From NCBI RefSeq assembly GCF_000482465.1, contig NZ_AXVJ01000061.1, positions 1-64,000 on the forward strand: 64,000 bases of DNA, in the 5' to 3' direction. The notes below the pieces were generated by a model, which saw only the letters and a program-made list of their open reading frames with translations, was not told the DNA's origin and searched no databases. The stretch comes from Runella limosa DSM 17973. Lineage in GTDB: Bacteria; Bacteroidota; Bacteroidia; Cytophagales; Spirosomataceae. A program made the position numbers and the translations under genes. Below, one piece after another: positions 1 to 8,225 of the stretch. How positions within the stretch are numbered: position 1 is the first letter of the stretch; every line of letters begins with the position of its first letter.

Positions 1-272
1 TCCTTGATTCTAAGTGACAATTCTTTTTCAGCGATTATCTCTTTATAAGCTTGAATCTCTCGCTGAAGGCGAAGAATCTCTTTGTCTTTATCAGAGTTAC
101 TAACGCTGGATGGGCTTGAAAAACCTCCTTTTTCGTACTGGGAAACCCAGTTATAAATGTTTGCACTCGAGACGTTAAACTCCTTAGATGTCTTAGCAGC
201 TCCGTGTTCTTTGTAGTAATTCACTATGGTCAGTTTTTCCTCCTGGCTCCATGATTTTTGATGCTTTCCCAT
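1..272 (-). CDS. IS3-family transposase OrfA, HTH protein (partial)
   Basis: Reading the minus strand from the ATG at 272 gives an open frame of 90 codons that runs off the window edge. It starts MGKHQKSWSQEEKLTIVNYY and continues with a helix-turn-helix of the IS3/IS911 OrfA type (segment AAKTSKEFNVSSANIYNWV), then a Ser-rich linker and a Lys/Glu-rich leucine-zipper-like segment (LRLQREIQAYKEIIAEKEL). In this family OrfA binds the inverted repeats and is joined to the OrfB integrase by a programmed -1 frameshift. OrfB would be beyond position 1. The family call rests on fold and motif similarity only. Confidence 0.75.
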   Translation of the reverse strand, partial: MGKHQKSWSQEEKLTIVNYYKEHGAAKTSKEFNVSSANIYNWVSQYEKGGFSSPSSVSNSDKDKEILRLQREIQAYKEIIAEKELSLRIK

Positions 273-329
273 TGAATCACAAATTTAAAAGTTATACCCT
301 AATTTGTGTCCAACTTTTTAGCGGGCTAG
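1..329 (-). mobile_element. End of an IS3-type insertion sequence (partial)
   Basis: The left edge of the window holds the 5' end of an insertion sequence read on the minus strand: a transposase OrfA starting at 272, with about 55 bases of leader ending near 319-329. The boundary is inferred because an AraC-type coding sequence resumes abruptly in frame at about 330, directly after the element's probable terminal bases (TAGCCCGCT read on the minus strand). The other end and the second transposase reading frame lie outside the window, so the full inverted repeats and target duplication cannot be checked. Confidence 0.7.
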
Positions 330-488
330 ATTCAACTAGACGAAGCAAAAAATCAATTGTTGGAAAAAAAGTGGACAATTTCAGAAATAGCGTCGCAGTT
401 GGGCTATACCAGTACGGCCAATTTTGACAAGGCTTTCAAAAAAAGGTTTATGGTCAACCCGTCAACGATGCTACGAAACGCAAGCTAA
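330..488 (+). pseudogene. AraC-family regulator, C-terminal remnant cut by the IS element
   Basis: Frame 330-488 encodes about 52 residues ending in TAA. They match the second half of an AraC/XylS DNA-binding domain: LDEAKNQLLEKKWTISEIAS followed by QLGYTSTANFDKAFKKRF and a short VNPSTMLR tail, which is the usual order of the second recognition helix (GY-x-S-x2-xF-x2-FKK-F). There is no start codon in this frame, and an in-frame stop lies at 327-329 within the insertion-sequence end. The N-terminal part is missing because of the adjacent element, so the gene is broken. The frame was read directly; the AraC assignment rests on the conserved HTH pattern. Confidence 0.8.
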
Positions 489-556
489 CCTATATTTCAT
501 AATCAACCCATTTTCAAAAGTTAATCAAACACACCCATTTTCAATTTTACATCATC

Positions 557-1012
557 ATGACAATGAACTTTATGCCAGTAAGGCGCTACAACGAGCTTGA
601 GGCCGACGAACAAGGTCTTAGGAGACTAACGGGGCTTAAAAACGAAGAGTTTTTGGCTTTATACTATGCTTTTCGCGAAGAATGGCAATTGTATTTTTAC
701 TTTTTCACATTTACGGGGCAGCAGCGCCAAAGAAAGCAAATTTCTGTCCGTAAAAACAGCATTTTCAGTGATTCGAGAGATGCACTTTTGTTCGTGTTGA
801 CGTACCTCAAAGGAGGTGTTTTGCAAGAGGAATTGGCCGAAACCTTTGGGATGGACCAACCCAAAGTGAGTCGATATTTGACGATTACGCAAAAATTATT
901 GTTGCAAGTGATTTTCAAAAACCCGAACATTATTCCCAAATGGAAGCAAAAGAAACTAAGAGATGCTATATTTTCACGCACAAGTACCTACGAAGAAGGA
1001 ATGGAAGAGTAG
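557..1012 (+). CDS. Transposase-like HTH protein (HTH_Tnp_4 type), probable remnant
   Basis: This 151-residue protein contains DALLFVLTYLKGGVLQEELA followed by ETFGMDQPKVSRYL. That is the helix-turn-helix pattern found at the N-terminus of IS5-like DDE_Tnp_4 transposases. No DDE catalytic domain follows, because the frame stops soon after the HTH. It is therefore either a first-frame product of a two-frame IS5-type element whose second half is gone, or a stand-alone HTH protein. It lies next to the disrupted AraC gene, so the first 1 kb is a small graveyard of mobile DNA. A hairpin terminator follows at 1037. ATGs at 557, 563 and 572 are all possible starts. Confidence 0.6.
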   Translation: MTMNFMPVRRYNELEADEQGLRRLTGLKNEEFLALYYAFREEWQLYFYFFTFTGQQRQRKQISVRKNSIFSDSRDALLFVLTYLKGGVLQEELAETFGMDQPKVSRYLTITQKLLLQVIFKNPNIIPKWKQKKLRDAIFSRTSTYEEGMEE

Positions 1013-1036
1013 AAAAATAAAGCATCTAATACTTTA

Positions 1037-1074
1037 AAACGCGAACGAATCTAGCTGATTTGTTCGCGTTTTTT
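1037..1074 (+). terminator. Rho-independent terminator
   Basis: Inverted repeat AACGCGAACGAATC / GATTTGTTCGCGTT around a TAGCT loop, followed by a run of T. It lies 25 bases after the transposase-like gene stop. Confidence 0.8.
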
Positions 1075-1121
1075 CTTGTATTTTTGGCAACAATCTCGCA
1101 CTTCATTTTACAAACTACTAT

Positions 1122-2504
1122 ATGTCTTCCAAAAATACCATCACCACTTCGCTGTTCGATTTATTTAAAGTGGGCCCTGGGCCATCTAGCTCACACACCA
1201 TTGGCCCAATGAAAGCTGCGTATCGTTTTTTACAAGACCTAGCCTTGTTGCCCACCGAAATATCGGTGCGTGCTACCTCGCTCGAAATCCATTTGTACGG
1301 CTCCCTAAGCGCTACGGGTAAAGGCCACGGTACCGATCGAGCCATTGTAGGAGGTCTTTTGGGCTGGCAACCGCATACCTGCGACCCAAAAAATCTGAGC
1401 GGTCTGATGAAAAACGAAGACGAACAGTATTACGTCACTTTTCAGGGAGTAGAAGTGCCCATTTCGGCGCAGAGCATCATTTATCATAAAGGTAAAGCCA
1501 ACTTCCCGCACCCAAATACCATGATTTTGCGGTTGTGTAGCGCTGAAGGAGAGGTGTTGTTGGAAGGGGAATATTACTCGGTAGGAGGGGGATTTATCCA
1601 ACAAAAAGGGCAATTGCCCGAAGGAGCATCACAAGGTGAGCCCACGTACCCCTACAGTACGATGGATGAATTAAAAAAACATTTGAAAACACATCAACTG
1701 ACGCTGGCGCAGTTGATGATTCAAAACGAACAAGCCATTACGGGGGTATCAGAAAAAGAAATAATACGAAAAATTGATCAGATTTTAGAGTTTATGCACA
1801 AGGCTGTCAAGCGGGGAATTCGAGCTAAAGGGCTGTTGCCTGGCAGTATTCGCTTGCAGCGGAAAGCAGCTCTATTATACGAAAAAGCCAAACTCCATGC
1901 CGCTACAACTGATAGCTTTTTGATGTTTTTAAACGCCTATTGTTTGGCGGCTTCGGAAGAAAATGCCGCTGGAAGTATTGTCGTGACGGCGCCGACTTCG
2001 GGGGCATCTGGGGTATTTCCAGGGTTGACGTATTTGATGAAGAACCATTTTCATTACTCGCCTCAAAAGATGCGAGAAGGAATGCTGGCGGCGGCGGCCA
2101 TTGGTTTTTTGGTCAAACACAATGCCAGTATTTCGGGAGCAGAAATGGGATGCATGGGAGAAATCGGGACGGCATCGGCCATGGGGGCGGCGATGTTGAT
2201 GTATGCGTATGGCGGAACGATGGGACAAGTAGAAGCAGCGGCGGAGATTGGCATCGAGCACCACCTCGGAATGACTTGTGACCCCATTGGTGGCTATGTA
2301 CAAATCCCATGCATCGAACGCAACGCCATGGGTGCTGCCAAAGCCTATAATGCTTATTTATTGGCCATGACGATTGACCCCGAAATGCAGAAAATATCGT
2401 TTGATAGTGTCATTAAAGTTATGCGCGCCACGGGGCGTGATATGTCCAAAAAATACAAAGAAACCTCGGAAGCGGGCTTGGCCCTAAGTATGACGGAGTG
2501 CTAG
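1122..2504 (+). CDS. sdaA: L-serine dehydratase (ammonia-lyase), iron-sulfur type, single chain
   Basis: The enzyme converts L-serine to pyruvate and ammonia in the cytoplasm. The 460-residue length is that of the fused alpha-beta (single-chain) form. The N-terminus carries the signature SLFDLFKVGPGPSSSHTIGP, which forms the substrate/regulatory-domain loop. The C-terminal domain carries APTSGASGVFPG and GCMGEIGTASAMGAA. Cysteines 344 (MGCMGE), 386 (MTCDPIGG) and 397 (IPCIERN) are positioned like the three 4Fe-4S ligands known in the Legionella enzyme, leaving the fourth iron site free for substrate. It is monocistronic between a terminator and a convergent gene. The family call is firm. Confidence 0.95.
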   Translation: MSSKNTITTSLFDLFKVGPGPSSSHTIGPMKAAYRFLQDLALLPTEISVRATSLEIHLYGSLSATGKGHGTDRAIVGGLLGWQPHTCDPKNLSGLMKNEDEQYYVTFQGVEVPISAQSIIYHKGKANFPHPNTMILRLCSAEGEVLLEGEYYSVGGGFIQQKGQLPEGASQGEPTYPYSTMDELKKHLKTHQLTLAQLMIQNEQAITGVSEKEIIRKIDQILEFMHKAVKRGIRAKGLLPGSIRLQRKAALLYEKAKLHAATTDSFLMFLNAYCLAASEENAAGSIVVTAPTSGASGVFPGLTYLMKNHFHYSPQKMREGMLAAAAIGFLVKHNASISGAEMGCMGEIGTASAMGAAMLMYAYGGTMGQVEAAAEIGIEHHLGMTCDPIGGYVQIPCIERNAMGAAKAYNAYLLAMTIDPEMQKISFDSVIKVMRATGRDMSKKYKETSEAGLALSMTEC

Positions 2505-2527
2505 GTGCGTCAGGTTTTTACGCCGTG

Positions 2528-2551
2528 CGTCAGGTTGCTCACAACCTGACG
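2528..2551. repeat. Perfect palindrome between convergent genes
   Basis: CGTCAGGTTG, a 4-base loop CTCA, then CAACCTGACG: a perfect 10-bp stem. A second copy of the left arm (GTGCGTCAGGTT) lies just upstream near 2505. No T-run follows on either strand, so it is not a classical terminator, though it sits where serine dehydratase and the minus-strand membrane gene converge. It belongs to the palindromes seen elsewhere in this window. Confidence 0.7.
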
Positions 2552-2583
2552 ATTACTGCGAATAAGCTGAGTTTAATTGCGTA

Positions 2584-4014
2584 TTATTTTGACGAGTTCG
2601 CCGATTTGCGCTGATAGATTCCTTTCCATTGGGTGGGTTGGTACAACTCGCCCAACTCAGGAAGACGTTTGAATAAAACGGGCAAAAGCTTTTCTTTGTC
2701 GATGACGTAGGTAGGTGGGTCGGCTTGGAAATTATCAAAAATGCTGATAACGCTTTCGTAGCTGTCTAAGTTATCAAAATCGTAGCGGGCAAGCTCCCAG
2801 TTGAGGTACGCCGTTGCAGGAAAATTGTCTTTGTATTCGCCTTCATCTTCACCAATCACCAAAATTTTTTGCTGACGAATTTGTTCAGGCAACAATGACG
2901 GCTGAATTTTTAGATTTTCCAAACGTGTAGATTCGTTGATGCTGAATGCGTTATCAAGGAATGTTGACTGATAGCGAAAGAAAAAGAGTACCACAAAAAG
3001 ACCCAAAAAAAGAACCTCTGCCATCCAGCGACGTTTCATCAGCATAAAAAAGTTGACCGAAAACATGACCAAAGGCGGTATAAACACACAAAACTGCATC
3101 GGAGCGATAAACGGCATCAAGCCAATCGAAATCACGGCAGTGATTGTCCACAACATCATGATTTGGTGAATACGCGTTTGATAGTTGATGAACCGAGGGT
3201 AGCTTAATGTTTGAAAAAATCCCAAACCAGCCATCAAAAACACCCCTCCCAACACGCCAAGCACACCAATAAAATCGTTGAAATTATAACGCCGTGTCCG
3301 AAAAGCCGAAGTAAGCAGATTCTGGCTTAAATCATCCAGTGCATTACGGAAGAAATAAAAGAGTAATATAAGGGCAAAAGGAAAAACGTAGCCAAAGAAT
3401 GCCAAAGTATGCCGCCGAAATGTAGCCCCCGTATATAAAAGCATGGAAGCAAATGTCCAAAGTGCAAAAAGCCCCATGGGCAAATAAAAGAGGGTGGCTA
3501 CACTCAGATAAAAGCCCATTTCAAAAACCTCGTCGGTTACCCCTTCGCGCTGCATTTGGCGGATGAGCGTGCCAAAAGCCAGCAAAATAAAGGTCGTACC
3601 CATCAGGGCGGGCGACAACGTACTACAATCGAAAGAGACGTTTAAAAATAAAATGTAGAGAACTCCAGGAACGTAGTTGCGTTCGGTAAAAAGCTGTCGT
3701 TCGCTGGAAATGTAATTGAAATAGACCGCTTGAAAAAGAATGAGGATATTGGCAACCGTTCGATGTGCCAAGGGAGAGCGGCCAAAGAGTTCATCCATTC
3801 CCCAATAAACGGCTGCCGACAATGGGCTCAAATTGTCCCACACATCGCGATAAAGCATAAATCCTTGTGACATTTTTTCGCCGACAAGCATCCATTGTAG
3901 TTCTGGAATCAGCAAATCGGGCGAACTGATGTACAAAGGAACTTGTAGTATCATCAATACAACGATGAAACTCAAGATTTGATAAGGAGCATTAACGCGG
4001 AAGAAACTTAACAT
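2584..4014 (-). CDS. Polytopic membrane protein, DUF6427-like
   Basis: This 476-residue protein has about ten hydrophobic segments spread over its first three quarters, for example ILSFIVVLMILQVPLYI, FALILLFYFF and VLFLGLFVVLFFFRY, and then a soluble C-terminal part. Its layout resembles the DUF6427 membrane family of Bacteroidota; no catalytic motif is visible and its function is unknown. I place the start at the ATG at 4014 (MLSFFRVNAPYQ). The upstream extension to 4065 is encoded by a repetitive palindromic sequence and reads like artefact. It lies downstream of guaA on the same strand, separated by that repeat. Confidence 0.7.
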   Translation of the reverse strand: MLSFFRVNAPYQILSFIVVLMILQVPLYISSPDLLIPELQWMLVGEKMSQGFMLYRDVWDNLSPLSAAVYWGMDELFGRSPLAHRTVANILILFQAVYFNYISSERQLFTERNYVPGVLYILFLNVSFDCSTLSPALMGTTFILLAFGTLIRQMQREGVTDEVFEMGFYLSVATLFYLPMGLFALWTFASMLLYTGATFRRHTLAFFGYVFPFALILLFYFFRNALDDLSQNLLTSAFRTRRYNFNDFIGVLGVLGGVFLMAGLGFFQTLSYPRFINYQTRIHQIMMLWTITAVISIGLMPFIAPMQFCVFIPPLVMFSVNFFMLMKRRWMAEVLFLGLFVVLFFFRYQSTFLDNAFSINESTRLENLKIQPSLLPEQIRQQKILVIGEDEGEYKDNFPATAYLNWELARYDFDNLDSYESVISIFDNFQADPPTYVIDKEKLLPVLFKRLPELGELYQPTQWKGIYQRKSANSSK

Positions 4015-4022
4015 TGGAGTCG

Positions 4023-4079
4023 ATGGTCGATAGTCGATGGACGATAGTCTATAGTTTAAAACCATGGACTATCGACCAT
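4023..4079. repeat. GGTCGATAGTC inverted/dispersed repeat
   Basis: ATGGTCGATAGTC (4023-4035) is matched by its perfect 13-bp inverse GACTATCGACCAT (4067-4079), with further partial copies of GTCGATGG and GATAGTC between. The 11-mer GGTCGATAGTC occurs again inside the coding repeats of the ferredoxin-like gene near 54934-55621. This suggests a dispersed repeat family of the kind common between Bacteroidota genes. Confidence 0.75.
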
Positions 4080-4091
4080 GGACTTCATACT

Positions 4092-5618
4092 TTATTCCCA
4101 CTCAATCGTTGCGGGTGGTTTTGACGAAATATCGTAAACGACGCGGTTAACGCCTTTGACACGATTGATGATTTCGTTGGAAATATCTGCCAAAAAATCG
4201 TACGGTAAGTGTGCCCAGTCGGCGGTCATGCCATCGACTGACGTAACGGCCCGAAGCGCCACTACGCGCTCGTAAGTGCGTTCATCGCCCATGACACCCA
4301 CGCTTTGTACGGGTAGGAGCATGGCGCCTGCCTGCCAAACTTGGTCGTAGAGGCCGCGTGTTTTGAGACCATTGATAAAGATGGCATCAACTTCTTGCAA
4401 AATGGCTACTTTTTCGGGAGTAATATCCCCCAGAATACGAATCGCAAGACCAGGGCCAGGGAACGGGTGGCGCTTGAGAATGTTGTCAGAGATTCCAAGA
4501 GCTCGCCCAACGTTACGAACTTCGTCTTTGAAGAGCGTATTGAGCGGCTCCACGATTTTAAGTTTCATAAAATCGGGCAAACCACCCACGTTATGGTGCG
4601 ACTTGATGGTTGCCGAAGGGCCTTTGACCGAAACTGACTCAATGACGTCGGGGTAAATCGTTCCTTGACCAAGCCATTTTACATCTTCGATGAGGTGGGC
4701 TTCTTGGTCAAAAATATCAATAAATGCTTTTCCAATCGCCTTACGCTTGGCTTCAGGGTCGGTCAAACCTTCTAGCAGACCGTAAAAATGGTCTTTCGAG
4801 TTAACCCCCTTGATGTTGAGCCCCATGTCTTGGTACGAGTGTAATACACTTTCAAACTCGTCTTTGCGCAAAAGCCCGTTGTCCACAAAAATACAGTAGA
4901 GGTTTTTGCCGATGGCATGGTGAACCAACGACGCTGCCACCGTAGAGTCAACCCCGCCCGACAAAGCCATTACTACTTTGTCATCGCCGAGTTTTTCTTT
5001 TAGGTCACGGATGGTACTTTCTACAAACGACTCAGATGTCCAGTTTTGTGTACAACCGCAGATGTCCACCACGAAATTTTTCAAAATCGTTTTGCCTTCG
5101 GTAGAGTGCGTTACTTCTGGGTGAAACTGAATGCCGTAGGTTTGTTCGCCCGTAAGTTTGAACGCAGCTACTTTTACCGAATCGGTAGAGCCAATCAATT
5201 CAAAATTATCAGGGATTTTGGTAATAGTATCTCCGTGCGACATCCAAACTTGGGTCGTGGGTGATACCGAATCCAACAAAAGCGAGTGTTCGGGATGGTT
5301 GAGAATGGCACGGCCGTATTCGCGGTGCTTAGAGGCATTTACTTCGCCTCCAAGGGTATGCGCCATGAGCTGGGCACCGTAGCAAACGCCCAACAACGGT
5401 AGCTTATTCCGAAATAAATCCAAATCAACGCGTGGCGAATCGGCGTCGCGCACGGAGCATGGACTACCAGAAAGAATGACTCCCTTGATAGCAGGCGTAA
5501 TTTCGGGGATTTTGTTGAAGGGGTGAATTTCACAGTAAATGTTTAGTTCGCGGACGCGTCGAGCGATGAGTTGGGTATATTGCGAACCAAAATCAAGAAT
5601 TAGGATCTGTTCGGTCAT
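4092..5618 (-). CDS. guaA: GMP synthase (glutamine-hydrolysing)
   Basis: The enzyme aminates XMP to GMP using ATP and glutamine, the last step of guanine nucleotide synthesis. The 508-residue chain has an N-terminal class I glutamine amidotransferase domain with nucleophile Cys79 in LGVCYGAQ and the His/Glu pair in QFHPEVTHS. The ATP-pyrophosphatase domain follows with the P-loop [12 protein letters not shown], then the GMP synthase C-terminal dimerisation domain ending PPATIEWE. The start is the ATG at 5618 ([13 protein letters not shown]). A longer in-frame start at 5678 would run through the promoter and lacks homology. A Bacteroidota -7 box lies 19 bases upstream. Confidence 0.97.
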   Translation of the reverse strand: MTEQILILDFGSQYTQLIARRVRELNIYCEIHPFNKIPEITPAIKGVILSGSPCSVRDADSPRVDLDLFRNKLPLLGVCYGAQLMAHTLGGEVNASKHREYGRAILNHPEHSLLLDSVSPTTQVWMSHGDTITKIPDNFELIGSTDSVKVAAFKLTGEQTYGIQFHPEVTHSTEGKTILKNFVVDICGCTQNWTSESFVESTIRDLKEKLGDDKVVMALSGGVDSTVAASLVHHAIGKNLYCIFVDNGLLRKDEFESVLHSYQDMGLNIKGVNSKDHFYGLLEGLTDPEAKRKAIGKAFIDIFDQEAHLIEDVKWLGQGTIYPDVIESVSVKGPSATIKSHHNVGGLPDFMKLKIVEPLNTLFKDEVRNVGRALGISDNILKRHPFPGPGLAIRILGDITPEKVAILQEVDAIFINGLKTRGLYDQVWQAGAMLLPVQSVGVMGDERTYERVVALRAVTSVDGMTADWAHLPYDFLADISNEIINRVKGVNRVVYDISSKPPATIEWE

Positions 5619-5636
5619 AGACGTGTTTCTAAGGTG

Positions 5637-5644
5637 CAAAGGTA
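5637..5644 (-). promoter_or_regulatory. Bacteroidota -7 promoter box for guaA
   Basis: The minus strand reads TACCTTTG, matching TAnnTTTG, 18 bases upstream of the guaA ATG. This supports the shorter start. No clear -33 TTTG was identified. Confidence 0.6.
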
Positions 5645-5786
5645 CAAAACCCTTCTGAAATACAGTATTCGTAACCAAAAAACGTTTCTGCTATAGCGAT
5701 ATTCAACTCTTGAAAGGTTAAAATGAGGCTTTTAATGCCTCTATAAGGCTTATTTCCTTAGAGTAAAATAAATTTTTCAAAAGTAC

Positions 5787-5818
5787 TTTGAAATACAAAG
5801 TAAATTAATTTACCTTTG
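5787..5818 (+). promoter_or_regulatory. Bacteroidota-type promoter (TTTG-N20-TACCTTTG)
   Basis: TTTG at 5787-5790 and TACCTTTG at 5811-5818 are separated by 20 bases, matching the major sigma consensus of this phylum. It lies 31 bases upstream of the small membrane protein gene. Confidence 0.7.
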
Positions 5819-5849
5819 TACATCAAAATATTTAAACCAATTGGCAGCC

Positions 5850-6056
5850 ATGAAACAGAAATTAGGTAAAATCGGAGGATTTATCGTTGGGCTTTCGAGC
5901 TTCTTGTTTTCTTTCAAAGTGTTTGTACTACCTAGTATTCCACCAAACGATGAAATTGCGCCTGGAGCGGTGCTCATTGCGGCAATTTTAAATGGGTTTT
6001 TGTTCGGATTTATTGGGTCTTTACTTCAAAAATACCTCCAACGCAACCGCGTTTAG
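5850..6056 (+). CDS. Small two-TM membrane protein, unknown function
   Basis: A 68-residue protein with two hydrophobic stretches (GGFIVGLSSFLFSFKVFVL and VLIAAILNGFLFGFIGSLL) separated by a short polar turn, and a basic C-terminus (KYLQRNRV). I do not recognise a family. The ATG at 5850 is preferred over an in-frame TTG at 5841. A good promoter lies just upstream, which supports expression of this short gene. Its stop overlaps the 3' end of the minus-strand response regulator gene by four bases, so the two converge without a terminator. Confidence 0.7.
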   Translation: MKQKLGKIGGFIVGLSSFLFSFKVFVLPSIPPNDEIAPGAVLIAAILNGFLFGFIGSLLQKYLQRNRV

Positions 6057-6808
6057 TATCGACTCAAACTTTGAAACTGCTCCACGAGCCAATCTCGTTT
6101 TTGTTTTGTTACGGGTACCTGAGAGCCATCGCTCATCAGTAAGTATCCGCCTTCTTGTTTGACAATTTTCTTTAAAAACTGAGGATTGATGAGGTGCGAC
6201 TGATGAACCCGTACAAAACTATTGGCTTCTAAGGCTTGCTCTACCTCTTTCAACGTCCGACAAATCATCACTTTTTGGCCATCATTCATGTAAAAATGCG
6301 TGTAACTGGCATCGGCCATGCAGCGAATGATGTTGGCAATTTCGATGATTTCGTGCCCTTCGTTGGTCGGGAGGGCTATTTTTTGCGGTGCTTGTTTGGG
6401 CGCTGAATGTTCGTGAAAAAGCTGTATTTGAGGTGGTTGAAGTTGTTTGATGCGTTTTTGCTGCCAACGCCCCAAGGTTTCACGCAAGTCGTGTTCTTCA
6501 ATGGGTTTTAATAAATAGCTCAACGCACTGACCCGAAAAGCCCGAATGGCGTATTGGTCGTAAGCGGTGGTAAAGATGACATCAAAATGAAAATCAGCAA
6601 ACTGCGCGAGCAAGTCGAAGCCATTGAGGCGGGGCATTTCAATGTCGAGGAAAAGCACGTCAAATGGTGTCATCCGAATAAACTCCACGGCAGCTTCGGG
6701 CTGGTTAAATTTGGCAACGACCTGCACGCCCATGTTGAGTCGTTTGAGTTTTAGCTCCAACAATTCCGTTGCGGGTTTTTCGTCGTCAATAAGAATGGCG
6801 CGTATCAT
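6053..6808 (-). CDS. LytTR-family response regulator (LytR/AlgR type)
   Basis: A 251-residue cytoplasmic transcription factor. The receiver domain (about 1-120) has acidic residues D8 and D9, phospho-acceptor D55 in FLDIEMPRLNG, and a conserved Lys in the SYLLKPIEE segment. The LytTR DNA-binding domain (about 145-250) includes YTHFYMNDGQ and FVRVHQSHLIN. Such regulators are usually phosphorylated by a His_kinase-type (LytS-like) partner encoded next door. The probable partner is the kinase at 8226, but an unrelated ATPase gene lies between. Its ATG overlaps the ATPase stop (ATGA), so the three genes are probably co-transcribed. Confidence 0.93.
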   Translation of the reverse strand: MIRAILIDDEKPATELLELKLKRLNMGVQVVAKFNQPEAAVEFIRMTPFDVLFLDIEMPRLNGFDLLAQFADFHFDVIFTTAYDQYAIRAFRVSALSYLLKPIEEHDLRETLGRWQQKRIKQLQPPQIQLFHEHSAPKQAPQKIALPTNEGHEIIEIANIIRCMADASYTHFYMNDGQKVMICRTLKEVEQALEANSFVRVHQSHLINPQFLKKIVKQEGGYLLMSDGSQVPVTKQKRDWLVEQFQSLSRY

Positions 6809-8136
6809 GGTTGAGGGACTTGAAAGTGCATTGAATTTTTGACCGCATAGAGTGGAAAAACCATAATAAAGGGAAGGCTTGAAAAATTTTCGAGGGAAAA
6901 GCGAATACCGTAACGACTTTGCTTTTCTTTTATAAAAATATACATACTTTGCATACTTCCGCGTGAGCCAGCCTTCACTTCAACAGGTATAATATCGCTG
7001 TGTTTTTGGATTAAAAAATCTATTTCTGCTTGGCTATTTTTAGCGTCTCTATGCCAATAATACAGCTGTGGTTGTTGGTAAGGTGAATAACTCTTAACCA
7101 GTTCAAGTGCTACGTGTTGCTCGGCAATAGCTCCTTTATTAATGACTTCCAACGTATCTTCAAGTAATAAATCGCCAATGGATAATCCCAAAATACGTTG
7201 CATTATACCAGTATCAAAAAGCATCCATTTGCGCTTTTTGGGGTTGATTTCAGCACCGATAGGAAGCCCGTTGGCTGCTGAGTGAGTAACCGCATGAACA
7301 AGTCCTGCTCGCAGTAAAAGGTCAAGAGCTTCTCTAATTTGAACATTAGTAAGGGTAGCTTGTGGGTATGAATAGGTAAACTGTGTCCCTGTTTGCCTGA
7401 CAACAGCATTGAAAACTTCTCGAATACGTGCTACAGGTACACGATTTTTGTATTTGGCAAAATCACTTTCAAATGATACAATCAAATCATCTATTACCCG
7501 TTGGGTCTCAAGAATATCATTATTCTGTACGTAGTTTCGTACGACTTCGGGCATTCCACCTACTACTAAGAAACGTCTAAAATAGTGTTTGAGTTTGTCG
7601 TGTAAAAGGTCAGATAATGGTTTTTCGGGCGATGCATTACGGAGTGTTTTGAGTAGGATTTTTTCATCGAAAGCACCTAAAAATTCTTCGAAATCAAGCG
7701 GATACATAAAAAGAGACCGAATGCGTCCCACGCCAAAAGAGGGAATTTCGGACAAAACAAACTCTAATAACGACCCTGCCGCAATCACATGTAGGTCGGG
7801 AGATTTTTCGTAAAAATACCGTAACGACGAAATAGCGGGAACACAAGCTTGGATTTCGTCTAAAAACAGGAGTGTCTTGCCTGCTACTAACGGAGTGTTT
7901 GTAGTGGCTTCTATTAACTCGATAATTTCGTTAATGCTGAGATTTTGTTCAAAAATACGCTTGTAACGTGGGTTTTCGTCAAAATTAAGTTCAATAAAAT
8001 AATCAAATTGGAGCGCACAATGTCTGACTGCCGCTGACTTTCCAATTTGTCGCGCACCACGCAAAAGTATTGGCTTTCGTTGTTTAGATACTCGCCAATT
8101 TTCAAGTTCTGAATCTATGTTACGGGGAATGTACAT
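6805..8136 (-). CDS. AAA_14/DUF4143 family ATPase
   Basis: A 443-residue cytoplasmic P-loop ATPase. Walker A is GARQIGKSAAV near the N-terminus, Walker B is TLLFLDEIQA, and sensor-like GSLLEF follows. The C-terminal half is the DUF4143 nuclease-like region, with EIDFLIQ and PVEVKAG resembling a PD-(D/E)XK core. Members are frequently gained and lost in genomes; their role is unknown, and some are suspected of stress or mobile-element functions. I start it at the ATG at 8136 (MYIPRNIDSEL). The longer frame from 8196 is produced by two copies of a direct repeat, which encode a repeated IWNFI motif. It separates a sensor kinase from its likely regulator. Confidence 0.88.
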   Translation of the reverse strand: MYIPRNIDSELENWRVSKQRKPILLRGARQIGKSAAVRHCALQFDYFIELNFDENPRYKRIFEQNLSINEIIELIEATTNTPLVAGKTLLFLDEIQACVPAISSLRYFYEKSPDLHVIAAGSLLEFVLSEIPSFGVGRIRSLFMYPLDFEEFLGAFDEKILLKTLRNASPEKPLSDLLHDKLKHYFRRFLVVGGMPEVVRNYVQNNDILETQRVIDDLIVSFESDFAKYKNRVPVARIREVFNAVVRQTGTQFTYSYPQATLTNVQIREALDLLLRAGLVHAVTHSAANGLPIGAEINPKKRKWMLFDTGIMQRILGLSIGDLLLEDTLEVINKGAIAEQHVALELVKSYSPYQQPQLYYWHRDAKNSQAEIDFLIQKHSDIIPVEVKAGSRGSMQSMYIFIKEKQSRYGIRFSLENFSSLPFIMVFPLYAVKNSMHFQVPQP

Positions 8137-8144
8137 TAGTTGTC

Positions 8145-8197
8145 TTATAAAATTCCAAATCAAATATTGTCTTAATTTTATAAAATTCCAAATCAAA
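8145..8197. repeat. Two direct 20-bp repeats upstream of the ATPase gene
   Basis: TTATAAAATTCCAAATCAAA occurs at 8145-8164 and 8178-8197, a 33-base period, about three helical turns. A partial copy (CAAATCAAA) follows near 8221. The pair sits just upstream of the ATPase start (minus strand), so it may be its promoter/operator or an insertion footprint. Confidence 0.75.
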
Positions 8198-8225
8198 AAA
8201 ATGGTCTATTTAATAAAAAAACAAA

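Noticed and set aside
1929-2303. Minus-strand frames inside the serine dehydratase gene
   Set aside because: Antisense shadows with biased composition; the plus-strand gene carries all enzyme motifs.
4015-4065. Longer N-terminus of the membrane protein starting at 4065
   Set aside because: The added residues come from the palindromic GGTCGATAGTC repeat, and the conserved-looking chain begins at the ATG at 4014.
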